From: Aeromonas taiwanensis
GTDB lineage: Bacteria > Pseudomonadota > Gammaproteobacteria > Enterobacterales > Aeromonadaceae
DNA: 64,000 bases
NCBI RefSeq assembly: GCF_000820165.1
Contig: NZ_CDDD01000057.1
Coordinates: forward strand, 1-64,000
Direction of reading: 5' to 3'
Positions 1-6,959 of this stretch are shown here, one piece after another. Under the pieces are notes generated by a model, which was given only the letters and a program-made list of their open reading frames with translations, made no database searches and had not been told where the DNA came from. Each line of letters begins with the position of its first letter. The first letter of the stretch is position 1. The position numbers and the translations under genes are program-made.

Positions 1-133
1 GGGGATCGATGTGGCGGGCGAGGCAGAAGTGAAGCTTCCACGGGGTGGCCGGAAGCAGGCTCAGGGTGAAGCGGAACCAGACGTCTTCACCGTCGCGGTG
101 ATCGACCAGGGTATGGATCAGGGGTGCAGACAT
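1..133 (-). CDS. GH20 beta-N-acetylhexosaminidase, N-terminal 44 codons (cut by window edge)
   Basis: Only the first 44 codons are in the window. The ATG at 131-133 opens a frame without stops to the edge, starting MSAPLIHTLVDHRDGED and containing the aromatic stretch WKLHFCLARHI. That fits the N-terminal carbohydrate-binding-like domain of chitobiase-type GH20 enzymes, and the position after gspK matches V. cholerae VC0613. The start overlaps the gspK stop by 16 nt, so translation is probably coupled. The expected role is release of GlcNAc from chitin oligosaccharides. The assignment rests mainly on synteny because the catalytic domain lies outside the window. Confidence 0.6.
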   Translation of the reverse strand, partial: MSAPLIHTLVDHRDGEDVWFRFTLSLLPATPWKLHFCLARHIDP

Positions 134-990
134 GGGTATTCCTCTGATTGGGCAAACAGGATGGCGCCGTCAAGGGCATCGGCCTTGGGGGTCACCAGGT
201 TGAAACGGGCAAGGCGGGGGGCGAGGCGCATGCCGACTCCCCCCAGCAGGGCTATCTGCCGGGCGCCCTGCTGCTGCATCCCCGCCAGCAGGGTTTGCAG
301 CTGGGCGCAGGTCTCCTCCAGCAGCTGGCTGGCAAGCTCGTCCCCGTCGCTGGCGGCATCGAACACCCAGGGGGCGAAGCGACCGTAGTCGGCAGGCTGG
401 GCGCGAGCGGCCCAGCGCACCACCTCGGCCTGATCCCGCCTGAAGTGATCCATCAGTCGCACCGCCAGGGCGCTGGGGGGCAGAATGCCGTCGTGACAGA
501 GCAGGGACTGCTGGATGGCGCGAAGCCCCAGCCAGGCGCCGCTGCCGAGATCCGAGATGGGGAAGCCGCGCCCGGAACAGGTGTGCAGCCGGCCATCCCG
601 GTAGATGAGTCCGGCCGAGCCGGTGCCGGCGATGAGGATGGCACCCTCCTCACCGCCGAAGGCGCCCAGACAGGCACCGAAGGCATCGGAGGTGAGCCGC
701 ACGCTCGCGAAGGGGAAGGGCATGGCCAGCATGGCGTGATAGCAGTCGGCGAGCTCGGCGGAGGCGAGGGCGAGGCCCACTCCCATCTGCTGTTCGCACT
801 CCTGGTCAAGTCCGGCCGCCTGCCGGGCGCTGGCGATGGCCGTCAGCACGTTGCCGTGGGCAAAGGGAATGCCGAGCTCCAGATTGGAGCCGGCGGCGCG
901 CCCTTCCCCGAGCAGTTTGCCCGCCCGGTCCCGGATGCGGGCCCGGGTGTGGGTGCCGCCGCCGTCCACGCCGACCCAGAACTCAATCAT
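118..990 (-). CDS. gspK: N-acetylglucosamine kinase, BadF/BadG/BcrA/BcrD ATPase family
   Basis: This 290-residue protein phosphorylates amino sugar (GlcNAc or glucosamine) released from chitobiose in the cytoplasm. Its start MIEFWVGVDGGGTHTRARI has the DGGGTHT phosphate-binding loop of the actin-fold BadF/BadG family at residues 8-14, followed by the second phosphate motif region (ILIAGTGSAGLIY) and a conserved GAILFAQ end. The frame stays open upstream, but the ATG at 988-990 is chosen because the family starts just before the phosphate loop and because this start overlaps the upstream GH9 stop by 8 nt. It corresponds in position to VC0614 of V. cholerae, a characterised GlcNAc kinase. Confidence is high for the family and good for the substrate. 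Confidence 0.9.
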   Translation of the reverse strand: MIEFWVGVDGGGTHTRARIRDRAGKLLGEGRAAGSNLELGIPFAHGNVLTAIASARQAAGLDQECEQQMGVGLALASAELADCYHAMLAMPFPFASVRLTSDAFGACLGAFGGEEGAILIAGTGSAGLIYRDGRLHTCSGRGFPISDLGSGAWLGLRAIQQSLLCHDGILPPSALAVRLMDHFRRDQAEVVRWAARAQPADYGRFAPWVFDAASDGDELASQLLEETCAQLQTLLAGMQQQGARQIALLGGVGMRLAPRLARFNLVTPKADALDGAILFAQSEEYPCLHP

Positions 991-2722
991 GTTGGCCTCC
1001 CTGTACGCTCTGCCAGCTGATGGCCAGGGCGAACCAGGCGCCGTGGGGGATCCACTGCTCCCCCCAGCGCCAGTTCTGGTCCAGTCGATCCTTGTACTCC
1101 TCCGGGATAAAGGCCACGTCGGCCTCGTCATCGAAGCCGGCAGTGATGCCGTTGCAGATTCCCCCGAGGGCATTGGGATAGCCGGCGGTGTAACTCGGGT
1201 TGTTGATGCCGTGGCCCGCCAGCATGCAGGCATTGAAGGGGTTCTGCCCCAGGATCCAGTCGAGCTGGTGCTGGCCGAAGGTGCGCAGCAACCGGCTCTG
1301 GCGCGGCAGCTGCGCCGCGGTGGCAAAGGCCATGGCCGCCAGCGACGCCAGCCGGGCGTTCTCCCCCTGCCACCAGTAACCGGACTCGTTGTGATGGGGC
1401 ATAAAGAAGCTCACCCGGGGTGCTTCATCGACCCCCTTCACATACTGGCGGGCGAGGGCGAAGGGGTTGCCCGCCCGGGCGCACAGCGCCAGCTCGGCGG
1501 CCAGGGCCTGCTCCACCACGGTCTGGACGGCGGCCTTGCGGGCCGGATCCGGCTCGATTCCCACGTATTCCAGCAGCGCCAGCACCGGCAGGCCCGCCTC
1601 GGCGGCGTGATAGTAGGGGCGCGAGCCATCGTCGTTGGCGACCCAATGGTGGCCGAGTTCGGGGTGGGGGCGCTGGCGGGCGCACAGCCTGCCGGCCCGC
1701 TCCCGCGCCTCGGCGAGCCACTCGGCGCCCAATGTTTTGGTCAGCTCGACCGCCGCCAGCAGGGCGCAGTAGTCGTCGATGATGTTCTCGACCCCGTCAT
1801 CCAGATAGGCGAGGTTGTGCTCGCGCAGGTGCAGGTAGCCGCGCCTGGCCGCCTCGGCGTAGTGGCCGGTGTCGACGTCGCCGCCGAGGTTCTCGCGGGC
1901 GGCCCGTGCCAGGGCGGCGATGGTCATGCCGCCCCCCTGCCGGAAGCCCGCCTGCCAGCTGGCGGACTTGATCCCCTGCTGGGTGGCGTAGGCGCACAGC
2001 TCCCGCTGCTCGGGATCCTTGCTCCACTTGTCGAACAGGGTCATGTAGAAGAAACCGCACTCGTCCTGCATCCGGCAGAGAAAATCCGCCCCGTGCAACC
2101 CCTCGTCATTGAGTCGCTTGCACAGGTTGATGCCGTCAATGTCGCTGCGGGTCGCCAGCAGCTCGCGGCTCTTGAGCAGGGCCCAGACCACCAATGGGGT
2201 CTGCTGGGGGTTGAGGTAGTTGGCGTAGGAGAGGTGGCTCAGGTACTTGCTCATATCGCCGCTGGCGTCGAACCAGCCGCCGTGCACATCCCGGCGCCGG
2301 TCGGTGCCAACGAGGCGGGCGTTGCGGTCGGCCCGATCGAAGGCACCGCTCGCACGCTGGCCCTTGAAGTAGTGGATGACGTCGGAGAGGCAGCGCTCGG
2401 CCAGCAGCCCCCGGCCGATGGCAAAGGGGGCGGAGCGGACGAGGTGCTCGCGCGAGCCGGCCTCTGAGGCGATGCTGATGACGGCCTCGAGCCGGTAGTG
2501 GCCTGGCTCCCGGCAGGCGGACAGGTCGGCGCGCCAGTAGGCGCGACCCTGCCAGCCGTCGACCCGGCCGGCGGGCTGCAGTTGTGCCTCCAGCAGGATC
2601 TGGTCGTCCTCCTGGCGCAGCAGCCTGACATGGCCGCAAAGGGGGAGGTCGGGGGCGGTCTGCAGCAGGGCTACCTTCTCCCCGTCGCACTCATAGCCCA
2701 CCTGGTTGATCAAGAGTTCCAT
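983..2722 (-). CDS. GH9-family exo-beta-D-glucosaminidase-like hydrolase
   Basis: The 579-residue protein has an N-terminal Ig-like CelD_N domain (about residues 1-95, opening MELLINQVGYE) and a GH9 (alpha/alpha)6 catalytic domain. The GGWFDASGDMSKY motif holds the paired aspartates near residues 152 and 156 that activate water in GH9. Annotators often call such proteins endoglucanase. In marine Vibrionaceae the GH9 enzyme at this operon position (VC0615, PBPRA0520) is, as I recall, an exo-beta-D-glucosaminidase acting on partly deacetylated chitobiose. There is no signal peptide, so it acts in the cytoplasm on imported sugar. The start at 2722 is preferred over a GTG at 2746 because GGAG lies 10 nt upstream. 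Confidence 0.82.
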   Translation of the reverse strand: MELLINQVGYECDGEKVALLQTAPDLPLCGHVRLLRQEDDQILLEAQLQPAGRVDGWQGRAYWRADLSACREPGHYRLEAVISIASEAGSREHLVRSAPFAIGRGLLAERCLSDVIHYFKGQRASGAFDRADRNARLVGTDRRRDVHGGWFDASGDMSKYLSHLSYANYLNPQQTPLVVWALLKSRELLATRSDIDGINLCKRLNDEGLHGADFLCRMQDECGFFYMTLFDKWSKDPEQRELCAYATQQGIKSASWQAGFRQGGGMTIAALARAARENLGGDVDTGHYAEAARRGYLHLREHNLAYLDDGVENIIDDYCALLAAVELTKTLGAEWLAEARERAGRLCARQRPHPELGHHWVANDDGSRPYYHAAEAGLPVLALLEYVGIEPDPARKAAVQTVVEQALAAELALCARAGNPFALARQYVKGVDEAPRVSFFMPHHNESGYWWQGENARLASLAAMAFATAAQLPRQSRLLRTFGQHQLDWILGQNPFNACMLAGHGINNPSYTAGYPNALGGICNGITAGFDDEADVAFIPEEYKDRLDQNWRWGEQWIPHGAWFALAISWQSVQGGQHD

Positions 2723-2774
2723 CAAGGCATTACTCCGGTGGCTCACCCGTGGCGAGTGAGACAGATAGCGGGGC

Positions 2775-2798
2775 GCGGCCGGAGCTGCCTCCGGCCGC
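2775..2798 (-). other. Intercistronic stem-loop between ATPase F and GH9 genes
   Basis: A perfect 10-bp stem (GCGGCCGGAG / CTCCGGCCGC) with a 4-nt loop begins 8 nt after the ATPase stop codon and ends about 50 nt before the GH9 start. No run of T follows on the minus strand, so it is not a standard intrinsic terminator. It more likely blocks 3' exonucleases or causes partial termination, separating uptake from hydrolase expression. Confidence 0.7.
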
Positions 2799-2806
2799 TA
2801 GCGTGC

Positions 2807-3814
2807 TCATCCCTGCTCGTGCAGGTAGCAACGCACGAAGTGGTTGTCGGCGAGTCGGGTCACCGGCGGCAGGCTCTCCTTGCAGCGGGGCATGGCCTGG
2901 TGGCAGCGCCCGGCGAAGGGGCAGCCGCGGGATTCCGGCGTCCAGAGCGGGATCTCCCCCTTGCGCCCCCCTTCCAGCTCGGTGTGGATGCTCTTCTCGG
3001 GGTCGGGTACCGCCGAGATGAGCAGCTGGGTGTAGGGGTGCTGGGGGTGGTGTAGGATCTCGTCCACCTCCCCCCACTCCACCATGTGCCCCACGTACAT
3101 GACCGCGAGATCTTCCGCCACGTAGCGGGCGGTGGCGATGTCGTGGGTGATGTAGAGCATGGAGACGCCGAGCTCGTTCTTCATCTGCTCCATCAGGTTG
3201 AGGATGCCGATGCGAATGGAGACGTCGAGCATGGAGGTGGGTTCGTCCGCCAGCACCACTTCCGCTTCCACCGCCAGGTTGCGGGCGATGTTGACCCGCT
3301 GGCGCTGGCCGCCGGAGAGCTGGTGGGGGTACTTGGCCGCCGTCGCCTTGGCGGGGGTCAGCCCCACCTTCTCCAGCAGGCCATAGACCATGTCGGAGAG
3401 ATCCCGCTTGTCGCTCACCTTGCTGTGCAGCAGCAGGGGGCGGGCGATGTGGTGGTAGATGGTGTGGGTCGGGTTCAATGAACCGAACGGGTCCTGCCAG
3501 ACCATCTGCACGCTCTGGCGATAGTCCAGCAGGGCGGTCCCCTTGTTGAACTCTTCCAGATCCCGGCCACGGTAGAGGATGCGGCCGTTGGAGAGCTTGT
3601 ACATCTTGGCGATGATCTTGGCGATGGTGCTCTTGCCGGAACCCGATTCCCCCACCACCGCCAGGGCGCGCCCCCGGTGCAGGTTGAAGGTGATGTCGGA
3701 CAGCGCCCGCATCTTGCCGCTCTTGATGGCGTTGGAGTTGACGGGGAAATCCTTGTAGAGGTGCTGAACCTCGATGATGGGCGCGTCGGTGTGGGCGATT
3801 TGCATGACAGACAT
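2807..3814 (-). CDS. Chitobiose/peptide-type ABC transporter ATP-binding subunit (OppF/DppF class)
   Basis: This 335-residue ATPase of the nickel/peptide/opine (PepT) class energises uptake of (GlcNAc)2. It has Walker A GESGSGKST (about 54-62), signature LSGGQRQRV (about 166-174), Walker B VVLADEPTSMLD and the H-loop ITHDIATARY. The C-terminal oligo_HPY extension contains the cysteine set CPFAGRC...MPRC typical of OppD/OppF proteins. It starts 2 nt after the stop of the partner ATPase. The chitin-oligosaccharide assignment comes from the operon, since the sequence family alone would suggest peptides. Confidence 0.9.
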   Translation of the reverse strand: MSVMQIAHTDAPIIEVQHLYKDFPVNSNAIKSGKMRALSDITFNLHRGRALAVVGESGSGKSTIAKIIAKMYKLSNGRILYRGRDLEEFNKGTALLDYRQSVQMVWQDPFGSLNPTHTIYHHIARPLLLHSKVSDKRDLSDMVYGLLEKVGLTPAKATAAKYPHQLSGGQRQRVNIARNLAVEAEVVLADEPTSMLDVSIRIGILNLMEQMKNELGVSMLYITHDIATARYVAEDLAVMYVGHMVEWGEVDEILHHPQHPYTQLLISAVPDPEKSIHTELEGGRKGEIPLWTPESRGCPFAGRCHQAMPRCKESLPPVTRLADNHFVRCYLHEQG

Positions 3815-3816
3815 CC

Positions 3817-4839
3817 TTAACAGCCAGCGGCCTTGTCCAGATGGATCGGAAGATCCTGTTGTTCCTCTGCTGCCTCATAGAGATGGCAGGCAGCCTGTTG
3901 CCCGGGCCGGATCTCGGTCAGGGCGGTGTACTCCTGGCGGCAACGGTCGTGCACCTTGCTGCAGCGGGCCTGGAAGCGGCAGCCGACCGGCACCTCCAGC
4001 AGGTTGAGCGGGGTGCCGGGTATCCCTTCCAGCACGGTCTTCGGGCCGTGCAGGGGCGGGAAGGAGTTGCCAAGCCCCCGGGTGTAGGGATGCAGGGGTG
4101 CGGTCAGGATCGCCTTGGCCGGCGCCACCTCCACCAGCTCGCCGGCGTACATGATGCCGATGCGATCGCAGAACTCGACCATCAAGGAGAGATCGTGGGT
4201 GATGAAGAGGATGGAGAAGTTGAACTTCTCTTTAAGCGCATAGACCTTCTGCAGGATCTCCCGCTGCACCACCACGTCCAGGGCCGTGGTGGGCTCGTCC
4301 ATGATGAGCAGCTCGGGGTTGAGCGCCATGGCGATGGCGATCACCAGCCGCTGGCGCATGCCGCCGGAGAACTGGTGCGGGTAGTCCTTGAGCCGGCTCG
4401 GGTGGATGTCGACGATCTCCAACAGCTCCTGGGCGCGCTTGATGGCCTCGTAACGGGTCAGCCCCGGGTTGTGGGCGATCAGCACGTCGCAGAACTGCTC
4501 CTCCATGCGCAGCACGGGGTTGAGCGCATTCATGGCGGACTGGAACACCACGCTCGCCTGGCGCCAGCGATAGCTGCGCAGCCGCTCGTCGTCGAAGGAG
4601 AGGATGTTCTCCCCCTTGAAGCGGATCTCGCCGCCGCTGATGTAGGCGGGCGGCTTGTGCAGCCTGGCCACCGAGAAGGCGACGGTGGACTTGCCGCAGC
4701 CTGACTCGCCGGCGAGGCCGAAGACCTCCCCCGGCATGATGTCAAAACTGACCGAGTTGACGGCGCGCACGTCGCCGTTTTCGGTGATGTAGTCGACGCA
4801 GAGATTGCGAACCGACAGCAGGGGTTGTTGCGGCTTCAT
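3817..4839 (-). CDS. Chitobiose/peptide-type ABC transporter ATP-binding subunit (OppD/DppD class)
   Basis: The 340-residue ATPase is the second nucleotide-binding half of the (GlcNAc)2 importer. It shows Walker [10 protein letters not shown], signature FSGGMRQRL, Walker [14 protein letters not shown]-loop ITHDLSLMV and the C-terminal oligo_HPY cysteines ([14 protein letters not shown]). The ATG at 4837-4839 has AGGAG about 9 nt upstream. The frame is open further upstream, but that extension (to 4896) reads through duplicated permease-tail DNA and is not part of the family. The start overlaps the stop of a 37-codon mini-ORF (GCATGA), so translation is probably coupled. Confidence 0.9.
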   Translation of the reverse strand: MKPQQPLLSVRNLCVDYITENGDVRAVNSVSFDIMPGEVFGLAGESGCGKSTVAFSVARLHKPPAYISGGEIRFKGENILSFDDERLRSYRWRQASVVFQSAMNALNPVLRMEEQFCDVLIAHNPGLTRYEAIKRAQELLEIVDIHPSRLKDYPHQFSGGMRQRLVIAIAMALNPELLIMDEPTTALDVVVQREILQKVYALKEKFNFSILFITHDLSLMVEFCDRIGIMYAGELVEVAPAKAILTAPLHPYTRGLGNSFPPLHGPKTVLEGIPGTPLNLLEVPVGCRFQARCSKVHDRCRQEYTALTEIRPGQQAACHLYEAAEEQQDLPIHLDKAAGC

Positions 4840-5029
4840 GCTGTCTTCTCCTGAGCGGTGACTGGTACAGGGGTGGCGAGCTGCTTCCAGCGGCACAGGC
4901 CCTTCTCATGGAGAGTGCGCAGCTGTAACAGGGGTTGTTGCAGGGTCATGCGGTCTTCTCCTGAGCGTTGAGCGGGGCAGGGGCGCTGAGTTTCTTCCAG
5001 CGGTTCAACCCCTTGTGGGAGCGCAGCTG
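4819..5029. repeat. Degenerate tandem duplication of the permease-end/ATPase-start junction
   Basis: Copy A (4819-4925) and copy B (4929-5029) are imperfect direct repeats. Each contains, on the minus strand, a permease C-terminal tail (QLR...RWK.L...AQEKTA) and the first codons of the ATPase (M..QQPLL). They share blocks such as the 12-mer at 4819-4830 and 4929-4940 and the gcgcagctg at their right ends, with about 6 nt of indel and many substitutions. Copy B ends the real permease and copy A begins the real ATPase. Confidence 0.85.
4836..4949 (-). CDS. 37-codon mini-ORF formed by junction duplication
   Basis: The ATG at 4947-4949 overlaps the permease stop (ATGA). The frame reads MTLQQPLLQLRTLHEKGL... 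and ends ...AQEKTA, with its TGA overlapping the downstream ATPase ATG. Its first 8 codons resemble the ATPase start (MKPQQPLL) and its remainder resembles the permease C-terminus (29 residues, about two thirds identical). It is a chimera of two gene ends, not a known family. AGGAG in each copy gives both start codons a ribosome-binding site. It may have no function beyond passing ribosomes to the ATPase gene. Confidence 0.5.
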   Translation of the reverse strand: MTLQQPLLQLRTLHEKGLCRWKQLATPVPVTAQEKTA

Positions 5030-5857
5030 CGGGTTCGCTATCTCGTCGATGGCGAAGTTAAGCATGGCCAGACCCGCGCCCAGGGTGGCGATGGCGAAGC
5101 AGGGGGCCAGGATCTCCCACCAGGCGCCCACCAGGATGGCACTCGAGGTCTGGGCGTTATAGAGCATGATGCCCCAGCTCACCACGGTCGGGTCGCCAAG
5201 ACCCAGGAACTCCAGGGTCGCCTCGGTGACGATGGCGTAGATGATGGAGCCGATGAAGCTCACGCCGATGATGGAGATGAGGTTCGGCAGTATCTCCACC
5301 AGGATGATGCGCCAGGCCGGCTCACCCAGTACCTCGGCGGCGATGACGAACTCCTTCTCCCGCAGGGCCAGGGTCTGGGCGCGGATGACGCGGGCACCAT
5401 AGGCCCAGGAGGTAAATCCGATGATGAGGGCGATCACCATGGGTGACGCCTCCCCGATAAAGCTCGCCAACACCAGTAGCAAGGGGAGGTTGGGGATCAC
5501 CAGCACCACGTTCATCAGGAAGGTGAGGCACTCGTCCACCACACCGCCGAAGTAACCAGCGGTGATGCCCACCGTGATGGCCAGCGCACACACAAGCAGA
5601 CCCGCCCCGAAGCCCACCAGCAGGGAGATGCGGGCGCCGTGGGTGAACTGGGACCAGAGATCGTGGCCCATGCGGTTCGACCCCATCACCAGCTCCACGC
5701 CGGGGGGCTGGTGGGGGCGGGCCACCCGCTTGGTGGGCTCGTTGCTGGCGAGCAGGGGGGCGAACAGCGCCATCAGCACGAAGGTGACGACGATGGCGAG
5801 GCCGAAGGCAGCCTTCTTGTTGCCCAGCAATATCTTGAGAATGGTCGGCATACGCAT
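4946..5857 (-). CDS. Chitobiose/peptide-type ABC transporter permease (OppC/DppC class)
   Basis: This 303-residue inner-membrane permease belongs to the (GlcNAc)2 importer. It begins MRMPTILKILLGNKKAAFG with a first hydrophobic segment at about 18-38 (typical OppC N-terminal helix), then the conserved MGSNRMGHDLWSQFTHGARISLLVG stretch split around residues 58-80, five further membrane segments, and the EAA loop near AAEVLGEPAWRIILVEILPN. It starts 1 nt after the partner permease stop. Its last 29 residues were duplicated into the DNA that follows. Confidence 0.88.
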   Translation of the reverse strand: MRMPTILKILLGNKKAAFGLAIVVTFVLMALFAPLLASNEPTKRVARPHQPPGVELVMGSNRMGHDLWSQFTHGARISLLVGFGAGLLVCALAITVGITAGYFGGVVDECLTFLMNVVLVIPNLPLLLVLASFIGEASPMVIALIIGFTSWAYGARVIRAQTLALREKEFVIAAEVLGEPAWRIILVEILPNLISIIGVSFIGSIIYAIVTEATLEFLGLGDPTVVSWGIMLYNAQTSSAILVGAWWEILAPCFAIATLGAGLAMLNFAIDEIANPQLRSHKGLNRWKKLSAPAPLNAQEKTA

Positions 5858-5858
5858 C

Positions 5859-6842
5859 TTATTTGCCTCCTGTACGCAGACGGGGATCCAGGAAGACGTA
5901 GAGCACGTCGGCCAGGAAGTTGAAGCTGAGCATGGTGATGGTCATGATGAGCAGTTGCCCCTGGATGAGGGGGTAGTCACGGGCCAGGATGCCCTGGTAG
6001 AGGGTCAGGCCCAGGCCGGGATAGTTGAAGATCACCTCGGTGATGAGGGAGCCGCCGATGACGAAACCGAGCGCCATGGAGAGGGCGGTGACACTGGGCA
6101 GCACGGCGTTGCGGGCGCCGTAGTTGAAAATCACCCGGTTGCTGGAGAGCCCCTTGGCCTTGGCCATGGTGATGTAATCCTCGCCCAGCAGGTTGATCAT
6201 GTTGTTGCGCATGGTGATGAGGAAGCCGCCCACCTGGACGATGGCCAGGGTGCCCACCGGCATGATGGCGTGCAGCAGGATGCTCTTGATGTGCTCCCAG
6301 CCGAAATCGGCCTTTATTTCAGGGCTGTAGGCGTAGCCGATGGGCAGCCAGCCGAGGCTCACCCCGAACAGGAAGAGGGCGAGCAGGGAGACCACCACGG
6401 GAGGGATGGCCTGCATCACCAGGGTGAGCGGGGAGAGGATGCTGTCCATGCGCCCGCCCCGGTACCAGGCGGCGAAGATGCCGACGATGGAGCCGATGGA
6501 GAAGCTCAGTATGGTGGAGGTGCCCACCAGGAACAGGGTCCAGCCGATGGCGCGTCCGAGCACGTCGGCGACCGGTTGGGGGTAGTAGCGCACCGAGGTG
6601 CCAAGATCCCAGGTGAAGACACTCTTCACATAGGCGAGAAACTGGGTGCCGATGGGGCCGTCCACGAAGCCGAAGGTGGCCTTGAGGGCCTCCAGCGCGG
6701 CGGGCTCCATCATGGCGCCGGCCCGGGCAAACATGACGGAGACGGGATCCCCCGGCATGGCTCTGGGCAACAGGAAGTTGATGGTGGCGGCCACCAGGAA
6801 GGCGACCAGATAGAAGGAGAAGCGTCTAAGTATAAATCCCAT
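5859..6842 (-). CDS. Chitobiose/peptide-type ABC transporter permease (OppB/DppB class)
   Basis: The 327-residue integral membrane protein opens MGFILRRFSFYLVAFLVAATINF, a classic OppB/DppB first helix, then FLLPRAMPGDPV. Later segments include the GWTLFLVGTSTILSF helix and an EAA-type loop (YITMAKAKGLSSNRVIFNYG). The start at 6840-6842 is chosen over an upstream in-frame ATG at 6893 because the family begins at this helix and AAGG lies 7-8 nt upstream. Together with the OppC-class partner it forms the channel for chitin disaccharide. Confidence 0.88.
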   Translation of the reverse strand: MGFILRRFSFYLVAFLVAATINFLLPRAMPGDPVSVMFARAGAMMEPAALEALKATFGFVDGPIGTQFLAYVKSVFTWDLGTSVRYYPQPVADVLGRAIGWTLFLVGTSTILSFSIGSIVGIFAAWYRGGRMDSILSPLTLVMQAIPPVVVSLLALFLFGVSLGWLPIGYAYSPEIKADFGWEHIKSILLHAIMPVGTLAIVQVGGFLITMRNNMINLLGEDYITMAKAKGLSSNRVIFNYGARNAVLPSVTALSMALGFVIGGSLITEVIFNYPGLGLTLYQGILARDYPLIQGQLLIMTITMLSFNFLADVLYVFLDPRLRTGGK

Positions 6843-6934
6843 GGTGATACCTTTTACTGCAAGCCTGCCCCGCGCCGGGCAAAGCTCCCCCAACCCCGGC
6901 GAGTGCGGGGGATGAAAGACATGGCGGGGAAGAG

Positions 6935-6952
6935 GGCCCCCCGCAGGGGGCC
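6935..6952 (-). other. Intercistronic stem-loop after the binding-protein gene
   Basis: A 7-bp all-GC stem (GGCCCCC / GGGGGCC) with a 4-nt loop sits about 8 nt after the binding-protein stop codon and before the permease gene. No T-run follows on the minus strand. Such hairpins after solute-binding-protein genes are known to stabilise the upstream message and lower expression of the membrane components. Confidence 0.65.
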
Positions 6953-6959
6953 GGGGTGA

